Assembly (NCBI GenBank): GCA_022709445.1 | Contig: JAKLIU010000089.1 | Location: forward strand, 1 to 7,925 | DNA from: Spirochaetota bacterium | GTDB taxonomy: Bacteria; Spirochaetota; Spirochaetia; Treponematales; UBA12059 | Direction: 5' to 3' | DNA length: 7,925 nucleotides | Shown: in pieces, positions 1-4,922 of the stretch | Position numbering within the stretch: the stretch's first letter is position 1 | Layout of the letters: each line of letters opens with the position of its first letter | Program-made: the position numbers and the translations under genes | The notes under the pieces: model-generated | What the model was told of the DNA's origin: nothing | The model's input: the letters and a program-made list of their open reading frames with translations, nothing else | Databases searched by the model: none

Positions 1-1
1 G

Positions 2-661
2 GGGGTGCGGCGGGCCGATTTCGCGGCACAGCGCGCGGTGTGTGCGTCTTCTCCGCTCCTGCATGCCGCCTACGGACTGCACCCGGTCTACCTGGATGAC
101 CACGCACCCGGCGACCTCGACGTGCTGCGCGAGTGGCTGGCGCGCGAGCACCCGGTGGCAGTGGGCGAGATCGGCCTGGACTATTTCCACCGCTACGGCG
201 ACAAGGACAGCCAGGTGGAGCTGTTCATCGACCAGCTGGACATAGCGGCCAAGCACGACCTGCCGGTGATCATCCACAACCGGGAGGCCGGAAAGGACGT
301 CCTGGATGTCCTGGGCGACCGCCTGCCCCCGGCCGGCGGCGTGCTCCACTGCTACTCGGAGACCGCCGAGTACGCCCGCAGGGCCCTCGACCTGAACCTG
401 TACTTCTCCTTCGCCGGCAACCTCACCTACCGGAACGCCCGGAACCTGCACGAAACCGTGCGAGAGGTGCCGTTGGACCGCATCCTGGTGGAGTCCGAGG
501 CGCCGTTCATGGTGCCGGCCAAGTACCGCGGAAAGCGCAACAAGCCCGAGTACCTGCCGTCCACGGTGGAAGACCTGGCCCTCCTCCTGGAGATGCCGGT
601 CGAGGACGTGGCCCAGGCCGTCTACGAGAACGCCTGCCGCTTCTTCCGCGTCCCCGTATAA
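2..661 (+). CDS. TatD-family metal-dependent hydrolase (5'-truncated by window edge)
   Basis: This is the C-terminal part of a TatD-family hydrolase, a TIM-barrel metal enzyme group with DNase/3'-5' exonuclease activity in characterised members. The reading frame is open to the window edge. The GTG at 5 is not the true start, because full-length relatives have about 45 more N-terminal residues with the metal-binding HxH motif. Counting from that GTG, visible motifs are GLHP (24-27), VGEIGLDY (53-60, metal-ligand Glu55), IIHNRE (His91) and VLHCYSE (His115). The RGKRNKP stretch after the active site (175-181) suits the YcfH/YabD-like branch. The usual [IV]E[ST]D[AS]P motif reads VESEAP, so the conserved active-site Asp is Glu165. 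It ends in TAA, 148 bp before dus in the same direction. The family call is firm; the substrate is unknown. Confidence 0.9.
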   Translation, partial: GVRRADFAAQRAVCASSPLLHAAYGLHPVYLDDHAPGDLDVLREWLAREHPVAVGEIGLDYFHRYGDKDSQVELFIDQLDIAAKHDLPVIIHNREAGKDVLDVLGDRLPPAGGVLHCYSETAEYARRALDLNLYFSFAGNLTYRNARNLHETVREVPLDRILVESEAPFMVPAKYRGKRNKPEYLPSTVEDLALLLEMPVEDVAQAVYENACRFFRVPV

Positions 662-679
662 GGCCTTTCCAGTTAATTG

Positions 680-790
680 AACCACAGAGGCACAGAGCCA
701 CAGAGAAGGAAGAAAGTGAAGGGTTCCGACCATCAGGCCGGTTCGCCTTTGCTCCACGTCCATACTCTGTGTCTCTGAGACTCTGTGGTT
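680..790. repeat. Imperfect inverted repeat filling the tatD-like/dus gap
   Basis: Arms at 680-705 (starting AACCACAGAGGCACAGAG) and 765-790 (ending GACTCTGTGGTT) match at 23 of 26 positions in inverted orientation, around a 59-bp middle. The purine-rich CACAGAG-type composition is unlike the flanking GC-rich coding DNA. I recall similar CCACAGAGGCACAGAG palindromic intergenic repeats from several unrelated bacterial genomes, so this may be a dispersed REP/MITE-like family. That is memory, not a search result. No transposase or clear target-site duplication is visible. The right arm ends 10 bp before the ribosome-binding site of dus. An RNA spanning both arms would form a long hairpin in the leader of dus. 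Confidence 0.75.
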
Positions 791-800
791 TGATTTTTAC

Positions 801-804
801 GGAG
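801..804 (+). promoter_or_regulatory. Shine-Dalgarno site of dus
   Basis: GGAG lies 5 nt upstream of the ATG at 810 and fixes that start. It contrasts with three other genes in the window that have no such site. Confidence 0.7.
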
Positions 805-809
805 TATCC

Positions 810-1829
810 ATGAACCTTCACAAGCCAGTCAGGATAGGGACGTTCACGACGAGGGGGAACCTGTTCCTCGCACCGGTTGCCGGTTACTCCGACGCGGCCT
901 ACCGCTCGGTCTGCATCGACGCGGGCTGCGACCTGGCCTTCACCGAGATGGTCAGTTCGGAGGCCCTCACCAGGGATTCCGCCAGGACGGAGGCGCTCCT
1001 GGGCCGGGCGGAGAACGAAACCGAGTACGCTGTCCAGCTGTTCGGCGCCAATCCCGACGTGATGGCCAGGGCGGCGGAACTGACGGCCCGGCGCTGGTCG
1101 CCCGCCCTCATCGACGTGAACTGCGGCTGCCCCGTGCCCAAGATAACCCGGAACGGGGCCGGCTCCGCGCTCATGAAGGAACCCGGCCGAATACGGGACA
1201 TAGTCAGGGCGATGACGGCGGCGGTGTCCACGCCGGTCACCGTCAAGATACGCCTGGGCTGGGACGACGACTCGGTCAATTACCTGGACGCGGCCGCCGC
1301 CGCCGTCGAGGGCGGAGCCGCGGCGGTCACCCTGCATGCCCGCACCCGGGCCCAGGGTTACTCGGGCAAGGCGGACCGGGCTGCGTTCGCCCGGCTGGCG
1401 GCTTCCGTGCCCGTGCCGGTGTTCGCCTCGGGGGACCTCCACTCACCGGCCGACGCCATCGACATACTTTCGGGACCTGCCGGCGAGGCGCGGGTGGCCG
1501 GCGTCATGTTCGCCCGCGGGGCCATGGGCGACCCGTTCATATTCACGCGCACGGTCGCCGCGATGGAGGGTCTTCCCGAGCCGGAGATACTCGGCCCGAT
1601 GCGCCTGAAGGCGGCCCGCGCCCACTTTGCCCTCTCCCTGGGTTTTTACGACCGGCATGTCGCCTGCGTGGAATTCCGCAAGCAGGCCTGCGCCTATCTC
1701 AGGGGGGCACCGCACGGGGCCGAGCTGAGGGCGCGGGCGGTCTCCTGCGCCACTCCGGACGACTACGAAGCGTTTTTCGGGGCCTGGGAGGCAGCCATCT
1801 CGGGAGCTACTGGGAACTCCTCCGCTTGA
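810..1829 (+). CDS. dus: tRNA-dihydrouridine synthase (DusB/NifR3-like)
   Basis: The gene encodes a flavin (FMN)-dependent, NADPH-using enzyme that reduces uridines in the tRNA D-loop to dihydrouridine; it acts in the cytosol. The 339-aa product has the normal family length. Motifs in order: APVAGYSD (21-28, FMN-binding strand), FTEMVSSEAL (44-53), VQLFGANPD (75-83), DVNCGCP (102-108, catalytic Cys107), VKIRLGW (145-151, Lys146), HARTRAQGYSGKAD (176-189, catalytic/FMN-binding region), FASGDL (205-210) and ARGAMGDPF (235-243, phosphate-binding). The C-terminal helical domain contains EFRKQACAYLRG (288-299), the usual tRNA-binding part. The start is set by GGAG 5 nt upstream of ATG. The 3' end overlaps the convergent solute-binding-protein gene by 23 bp. 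Its tRNA substrates would include the nearby tRNAs, but no specific link is implied. The DusB-like subclass is likely but not certain. Confidence 0.95.
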   Translation: MNLHKPVRIGTFTTRGNLFLAPVAGYSDAAYRSVCIDAGCDLAFTEMVSSEALTRDSARTEALLGRAENETEYAVQLFGANPDVMARAAELTARRWSPALIDVNCGCPVPKITRNGAGSALMKEPGRIRDIVRAMTAAVSTPVTVKIRLGWDDDSVNYLDAAAAAVEGGAAAVTLHARTRAQGYSGKADRAAFARLAASVPVPVFASGDLHSPADAIDILSGPAGEARVAGVMFARGAMGDPFIFTRTVAAMEGLPEPEILGPMRLKAARAHFALSLGFYDRHVACVEFRKQACAYLRGAPHGAELRARAVSCATPDDYEAFFGAWEAAISGATGNSSA

Positions 1830-3063
1830 CCCAGGCCTGGAGGCGGGCTTCCAGCGCGGCGCCGGGATCCGCCGGCGGGTTGGGGCCGGTGGCCTCGAGG
1901 AGCAGGGGCAGGAGCACCTCCTCCTTCATCTCCGGCCATGCGGCGGGTAGGATGGGAGGCGCTTCCAGGTACCTGGCCGGCGGGAGCTTGCCCAGCAACG
2001 ACGGGTAGAACAGCGGAAAGAGCTTCTCGTTGACCGCGCGTATGGCGGAGAAACCGCCGGCTATCCCGAACGACGACTCGGCGGCCCTGAAGCGCCTGGC
2101 GTCCTCGAGGATGGATTTCTGCGTTTCTTCCGAGTAGAACCACTTGAGGAAGGCCTCGGCCGCGTTCTTGCCCCGCGCCCGCCTGCATATCCCGGCATAG
2201 ACCATCCCGTCCGATACGGGCAGGGTCTCCTCCATCGCCAGCCACCTGAAGGACAGGGAAGAGCGCCGCTCCTCCGGTATCACGAAGAACTCGGCGGAGT
2301 CCATGGCCGCGAAGCCGATGCGGCCGTCCTGGACGGATTTGTTGGCCGGCAGGTAGAGGTACTTGAACTGGAATTCCTCTTCCCTGAGCGCCGACCCGTT
2401 GGCCCGTTCGGTCCAGCCGCGCAGGAAGGCCAGTCCCCGGTCCAGCGCCGCCTCGTCCCACTTGAGCGGCTCGCCTTCCCTGAGGTTCGTGTCGAACAGC
2501 CGCATCACGGAATAGAGGAACTCGGTCGACCAGCGGGTTCCGAAGCCCATCTTGGTCCATGATCCCTTGGATTCCAGGTTCCAGGCCGCGCCTTTCTCCT
2601 CGAGTTCGACCAGGTCCACGGTGAAGCTGTTGGACATGTCCGGCTCCATCTCGCGGTCGAAGATCACCAGGGGGAGGTTGAAGGAGACCGGCAGGAGCAG
2701 TTGCCTGCCGTCGGCGTTGCCGGGCTCCAGGAGGACCGGGTAGAACGCGCTCTGGTTGATGACCAGCTCGGAGAAGAGGTAGTCCAGGGACTGGAAGTTG
2801 GACCTGGACTCCGAGCTCTTGAGGAAGCGGCCCACCGCCAGCGCGGGCTTGTCCCGGGAGTCCCCCAGGCCCTCGGCCAGCCGGTCGTCGAAATGGACAT
2901 GGATCTTGTACCGGTCCTGGGAGGCGTTGAAGGCCGCGGCGTAGAAGGCCATCTCCGGCACGTCGGTGCGAAGTTCAGCCACCGGGGAGTCGAACAGGCC
3001 GCAGGACGCCATCGCGCTCACGGCGAACACGGTGAGGAACAGGGCGCGGAGAGGGTACCTCAT
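1807..3063 (-). CDS. Lipoprotein extracellular solute-binding protein
   Basis: The 418-aa product looks like a substrate-binding lipoprotein of an ABC importer (family 1-type solute-binding fold). Residues 1-21 form a lipoprotein signal peptide: a short basic start (MRYPLR), a hydrophobic stretch (ALFLTVFAVSA) and a lipobox-like MAS-C with the predicted lipidated Cys21. The MAS-C site fits a relaxed, spirochaete-like lipobox. The mature part is soluble with no further membrane segment. Motifs common in these proteins include a DGRIGFAAMDSAEFF region (near 258-272) and the C-terminal LKWFYSEETQKSIL (near 318-331), typical of the hinge-end helix of such binding proteins. No permease or ATPase genes are adjacent, so the partner transporter must lie elsewhere and the substrate cannot be named. 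Transcription is opposite to its neighbours. There is no Shine-Dalgarno site; a promoter-like element ends 6 nt before the ATG, suggesting a leaderless mRNA. Confidence 0.85.
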   Translation of the reverse strand: MRYPLRALFLTVFAVSAMASCGLFDSPVAELRTDVPEMAFYAAAFNASQDRYKIHVHFDDRLAEGLGDSRDKPALAVGRFLKSSESRSNFQSLDYLFSELVINQSAFYPVLLEPGNADGRQLLLPVSFNLPLVIFDREMEPDMSNSFTVDLVELEEKGAAWNLESKGSWTKMGFGTRWSTEFLYSVMRLFDTNLREGEPLKWDEAALDRGLAFLRGWTERANGSALREEEFQFKYLYLPANKSVQDGRIGFAAMDSAEFFVIPEERRSSLSFRWLAMEETLPVSDGMVYAGICRRARGKNAAEAFLKWFYSEETQKSILEDARRFRAAESSFGIAGGFSAIRAVNEKLFPLFYPSLLGKLPPARYLEAPPILPAAWPEMKEEVLLPLLLEATGPNPPADPGAALEARLQAWVKRRSSQ

Positions 3064-3069
3064 GCCGTT

Positions 3070-3098
3070 ACAGTAGCGAAACGAGCCTTCTCGCGCAA
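3070..3098 (-). promoter_or_regulatory. Putative promoter of the solute-binding-protein gene (leaderless)
   Basis: On the minus strand, TTGCGC (3098-3093) is separated by 17 bp from TACTGT (3075-3070). The ATG begins 6 nt further on at 3063, about where transcription would start. The -10 match is weak taken alone; the spacing and the absence of a ribosome-binding site support it. Confidence 0.45.
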
Positions 3099-3114
3099 GC
3101 GAGAAGGCTTTCGC
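3076..3114. promoter_or_regulatory. Long palindrome over the -35/spacer of the solute-binding-protein promoter
   Basis: A perfect 11-bp stem (AGCCTTCTCGC, 3084-3094, with 3099-3109) encloses a GCAA loop. It extends outward, after a 3-nt bulge, by 5 more pairs (3076-3080 with 3110-3114). It overlaps the putative -35 box on the minus strand, as an operator would. Alternatively it is a hairpin in RNA; a terminator is less likely because only three T residues follow on the plus strand and no T-run follows on the minus strand. Confidence 0.55.
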
Positions 3115-3141
3115 CCGCTTCCTGGATGCCCCGCGGGCGAG

Positions 3142-3171
3142 CTGGCACCGATGCGGCGAATCGAGTATACT
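3142..3171 (+). promoter_or_regulatory. Putative promoter of the 159-aa gene (leaderless)
   Basis: CTGGCA (3142-3147), an 18-bp spacer and TATACT (3166-3171) lie directly before the ATG at 3178, with 6 nt between -10 box and start codon. No Shine-Dalgarno site is present, so the mRNA probably begins at or next to the A of ATG. Confidence 0.55.
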
Positions 3172-3177
3172 GCGCCC

Positions 3178-3657
3178 ATGCAGATCAAGAACCCGGAAGT
3201 CTACTCGATCATCGAGTCAATCGGGCACCACTACCGGACCAACATATCCAACCGCTTCACCCGAGGGGCCCTCTCGTTGCTCTCCCTGGACAACGCCACC
3301 TGGGGGCAGATCGAGGAACTCACCGAGAAGGCGGCCAACTACCGTTACCAGGGCTACCATCTGGACGAGCTGTACGCGCTCATCCTGGCCATGGGCAAGT
3401 TCGTGTCGGCCGCCAGGAAGCAGGCTTCCCAGTCGCTCCGCTACGGATCGAGTTCGGACAAGCTGTCGGCCCAGGACCGGGTGCTCCGGGACATGGTGGT
3501 GAACAACTTCGGCTCAAACCTCAACATACTGGCGGATTCGGTCAACCGGCTGTACCTCAAGGTGATAGAGCTTGACCAGGAGGACGCCGGCGACAAGCCG
3601 ACGGTCCGCTCCAAGTTCCCGGAGCTGAACGAGATAGGCCGCTACCTGGTGGGCTGA
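3178..3657 (+). CDS. Conserved-looking protein of unknown function, 159 aa
   Basis: I do not recognise this protein. The product is soluble, with no signal peptide or membrane segment, and appears mainly alpha-helical. Residues about 1-75 (MQIKNPEVYSIIESIG... to ...LYALILAMGKFV) and 95-150 have regular amphipathic spacing, linked by a Ser-rich stretch (ASQSLRYGSSSDK, 82-94). The frame stays open upstream to 2701, but that stretch is antisense to the solute-binding-protein gene. ATG at 3178 is preferred because TATACT lies 6 nt upstream and the protein-like composition starts there. The gene ends 28 bp before the TTGACA box of the tRNA promoter. It is probably a monocistronic cytosolic protein, with no functional inference possible from its neighbours. 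Confidence 0.8.
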   Translation: MQIKNPEVYSIIESIGHHYRTNISNRFTRGALSLLSLDNATWGQIEELTEKAANYRYQGYHLDELYALILAMGKFVSAARKQASQSLRYGSSSDKLSAQDRVLRDMVVNNFGSNLNILADSVNRLYLKVIELDQEDAGDKPTVRSKFPELNEIGRYLVG

Positions 3658-3685
3658 GACAGCCGTCCGCCCCCGGTGGCTCGTA

Positions 3686-3714
3686 TTGACACGGCAAGGG
3701 GTTTTAACTACTAT
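3686..3714 (+). promoter_or_regulatory. Strong sigma70-type promoter of the tRNA cluster
   Basis: A consensus TTGACA (3686-3691) is followed by exactly 17 bp and TACTAT (3709-3714). Transcription would start near 3721, about 9 nt before the first tRNA. It is the best promoter match in the window, as expected for stable RNA. Confidence 0.85.
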
Positions 3715-3729
3715 AGCCCGGCAAGGGTT

Positions 3730-3814
3730 GGAGTGGTGTCCGAGCGGTTTAAGGAGGCGGTCTTGAAAACCGTTGTACCGAAAGGTACCGGGGGTTCGAA
3801 TCCCCCCTGCTCCG
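3730..3814 (+). tRNA. tRNA-Ser(UGA)
   Basis: The 85-nt tRNA has an acceptor stem GGAGTGG/CTGCTCC with two G-U pairs, anticodon loop CTTGAAA (anticodon TGA), a long class-II variable arm (GTACC-GAAA-GGTAC) and T-arm GGGGGTTCGAATCCCCC. The discriminator is G; CCA is not encoded. It reads UCA and, by wobble, other UCN codons. It is first in the cluster. Confidence 0.97.
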
Positions 3815-3845
3815 TAGGTGCTTGACGCCGTCCCAAGGCGCTTCT

Positions 3846-3933
<88 letters not shown>

Positions 3934-3978
3934 ATAGGTAATAAACGCGGCTGGACATGGTCGCCGGTTCTTTTACAT

Positions 3979-4052
3979 GAGGTTATAGCTCAGCTGGATA
4001 GAGCGTCAGATTGCGGATCTGAAGGTCGGAGGTTCGAATCCTCTTAGCCTCA
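3979..4052 (+). tRNA. tRNA-Arg(GCG)
   Basis: The 74-nt class-I tRNA has acceptor GAGGTTA/TAGCCTC, D-arm GCTC/GAGC, anticodon stem TCAGA/TCTGA and loop TTGCGGA, giving anticodon GCG for codon CGC (CGU by wobble). Arg identity features A20, C35 and discriminator A73 are present. Most bacteria read CGU/CGC with an ACG (inosine) tRNA, so G34 is unusual. G36-G37 is the context methylated by TrmD. CCA is not encoded. Confidence 0.92.
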
Positions 4053-4062
4053 ACGCGGAATC

Positions 4063-4088
4063 AAAAAAAGGCCGAAAGGCCTTTTTTT
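4063..4088 (+). terminator. Intrinsic terminator inside the tRNA cluster
   Basis: A7-GGCC-GAAA-GGCC-T7 forms a stem of up to 11 bp with a GAAA loop and T-run; its symmetry lets it work on both strands. It lies 10 nt after tRNA-Arg and only 13 nt before tRNA-Ser(CGA). Transcription of the later tRNAs therefore needs read-through or a promoter overlapping this hairpin, which I cannot find. Confidence 0.85.
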
Positions 4089-4101
4089 GAAATTCGCACC
4101 G

Positions 4102-4188
4102 GGAGAGATGCGAGAGCGGTTGAATCGGGCGGTCTCGAAAACCGTTGAACCCGCGAGGGTTCCGGGGGTTCGAATCCCCCTCTCTCCG
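4102..4188 (+). tRNA. tRNA-Ser(CGA)
   Basis: The 87-nt class-II tRNA has acceptor GGAGAGA/TCTCTCC, anticodon loop CTCGAAA (CGA, reading UCG), variable arm GAACCC-GCGA-GGGTTC and G discriminator. CCA is not encoded. Its last 18 nt (CGAATCCCCCTCTCTCCG) recur at the end of all four downstream elements. Confidence 0.97.
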
Positions 4189-4200
4189 TTTTCAATAGAA

Positions 4201-4222
4201 GTTGCCGGTACCAACCGGCAAC
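4201..4222. other. Hairpin after tRNA-Ser(CGA)
   Basis: GTTGCCGGT and ACCGGCAAC form a perfect 9-bp stem around a 4-nt loop. Only a weak pyrimidine tract follows (GGTTTCTTC), so it may be an RNA-processing or stabilising hairpin rather than a terminator. It lies in the linker before element A. Confidence 0.6.
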
Positions 4223-4247
4223 GGACTGGTTTCTTCGTTCCGCGAGA

Positions 4248-4377
4248 GGGGGATTCGAACCGAGTCCCTCGCCGAGCAGAGCGAGGAAGAGGCGCCAGGA
4301 AGGCGCCGGAAGAGGGACGAGGCGGGTCGACGAAGCGCGCAGGATGTGCGCGAGGAGACCGAATCCCCCTCTCTCCG
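4248..4377 (+). repeat. tRNA-Ser T-arm-capped structured element, copy A
   Basis: This 130-bp non-coding unit starts with GGGGGATTCGAACC, the inverse complement of the serine tRNA T-arm, and ends with the last 18 nt of tRNA-Ser. Proposed helices: P1, 4244-4257 with 4360-4373 (14 bp, extended by GAGA/TCTC); P2, GTCCCT (4264-4269) with AGGGAC (4313-4318), capped by GGCGCC-AGGAA-GGCGCC (4291-4307); P3, a variable arm at 4325-4360 containing GCGCGC-AGGAT-GTGCGC. The 5' strand of P1 can instead pair locally with CGAGTCCC (4261-4268). No protein or known RNA family is recognised. Confidence 0.85.
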
Positions 4378-4409
4378 CTAGTTTTATGCGTGACCGAATG
4401 TCGTGCCTG
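4378..4409 (+). repeat. Linker repeat L2, copy 1
   Basis: This 32-bp stretch follows element A and matches 4559-4590 after element B at 31 of 32 positions. It shows that linker and element were duplicated together with a 181-bp period. The 18 bp between this copy and element B is not shared. Confidence 0.9.
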
Positions 4410-4427
4410 TTTCTTGTGAGTGCCTGC

Positions 4428-4558
4428 GGGGGATTCGAACCGGAGCTCCCGCCGAGCAGAGCGAGGATCAGGCGACAGGATGTCGCCGGCAGGGAGCGGA
4501 GGCGGGTTTCTGACGCGAGCACGAAGCGAGCGGCGAAAACCGAATCCCCCTCTCTCCG
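4428..4558 (+). repeat. tRNA-Ser T-arm-capped structured element, copy B
   Basis: This 131-bp unit has the same ends as copy A and shares the internal CGCCGAGCAGAGCGAGGA block. P2 is GCTCCC (4445-4450) with GGGAGC (4492-4497), capped by GGCGAC-AGGAT-GTCGCC (4471-4487). Relative to the other copies both strands of P2 have changed together, and the apical C-G pair became A-T. P3 is closed by GGTTT/AAACC (4505-4509 with 4537-4541). The local alternative hairpin at the 5' end carries a mismatch here, so the three-way junction is the better supported fold. Confidence 0.85.
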
Positions 4559-4590
4559 CTGGTTTTATGCGTGACCGAATGTCGTGCCTG
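4559..4590 (+). repeat. Linker repeat L2, copy 2
   Basis: This second copy of the 32-bp linker (see 4378-4409) differs at one position. It is followed by 23 bp of unique AT-richer sequence leading to tRNA-Ser(GGA); no clear promoter is visible in that stretch. Confidence 0.9.
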
Positions 4591-4613
4591 CAAGTAAAAA
4601 CATGGTCTGATTT

Positions 4614-4699
4614 GGAGAGATGTCCGAGTGGTTTAAGGTCCACGCTTGGAAAGCGTGCGTGCTCACAAGGCACCGGGGGTTCGAATCCCCCTCTCTCCG
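4614..4699 (+). tRNA. tRNA-Ser(GGA)
   Basis: The 86-nt class-II tRNA has acceptor GGAGAGA/TCTCTCC, anticodon loop TTGGAAA (GGA, reading UCC/UCU), variable arm GTGC/GCAC and G discriminator. CCA is not encoded. With the other three it completes the usual bacterial serine set. The 64 bp from its 3' end into the linker (4682-4745) are repeated exactly at 4857-4920. Confidence 0.97.
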
Positions 4700-4745
4700 T
4701 AGGTTTCCAGTGCGCCTGATGACGTTGATCCGACCGTCGATAGGT
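4700..4745 (+). repeat. Linker repeat L3, copy 1
   Basis: This 46-bp stretch after tRNA-Ser(GGA) is identical to 4875-4920. A third, truncated copy (11 bp, TAGGTTTCCAG) sits at 5068-5078 directly before ffs. Confidence 0.95.
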
Positions 4746-4747
4746 AA

Positions 4748-4874
4748 GGGGGATTCGAACCGAATCCCCGCCGACCAACGGGAGGAAAAGGCGCCACGAT
4801 GGCGCCGACAGGGGACGAGGCGGGTTCCGGAAGCGAGCTGAGCGAGCGCCCGGAACCGAATCCCCCTCTCTCCG
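4748..4874 (+). repeat. tRNA-Ser T-arm-capped structured element, copy C
   Basis: This 127-bp unit has P1 GGGGGATTCG (4748-4757) with CGAATCCCCC (4857-4866). P2 is TCCCC (4765-4769) with GGGGA (4811-4815), capped by GGCGCC-ACGAT-GGCGCC (4790-4806). P3 is GGTTCCGG (4823-4830) with CCGGAACC (4850-4857). An alternative 9-bp hairpin, GGGGATTCG-AAC-CGAATCCCC (4749-4769), uses the 5' strands of both P1 and P2, so the two folds exclude each other. Confidence 0.85.
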
Positions 4875-4920
4875 TAGGTTTCCAGTGCGCCTGATGACGT
4901 TGATCCGACCGTCGATAGGT
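4875..4920 (+). repeat. Linker repeat L3, copy 2
   Basis: This exact copy of 4700-4745 joins elements C and D. The period from the tRNA 3' end to the end of element C is 175 bp. Confidence 0.95.
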
Positions 4921-4922
4921 TA

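Noticed and set aside
507..1442. 311-aa minus-strand frame over tatD and dus
   Set aside because: It is antisense to two well-supported genes, has low-complexity Gly/Arg-rich composition and crosses the inverted repeat.
2701..3177. N-terminal extension of the 159-aa gene back to 2701
   Set aside because: It is antisense to the solute-binding-protein gene and crosses its promoter palindrome; a promoter-like box sits right before ATG 3178.
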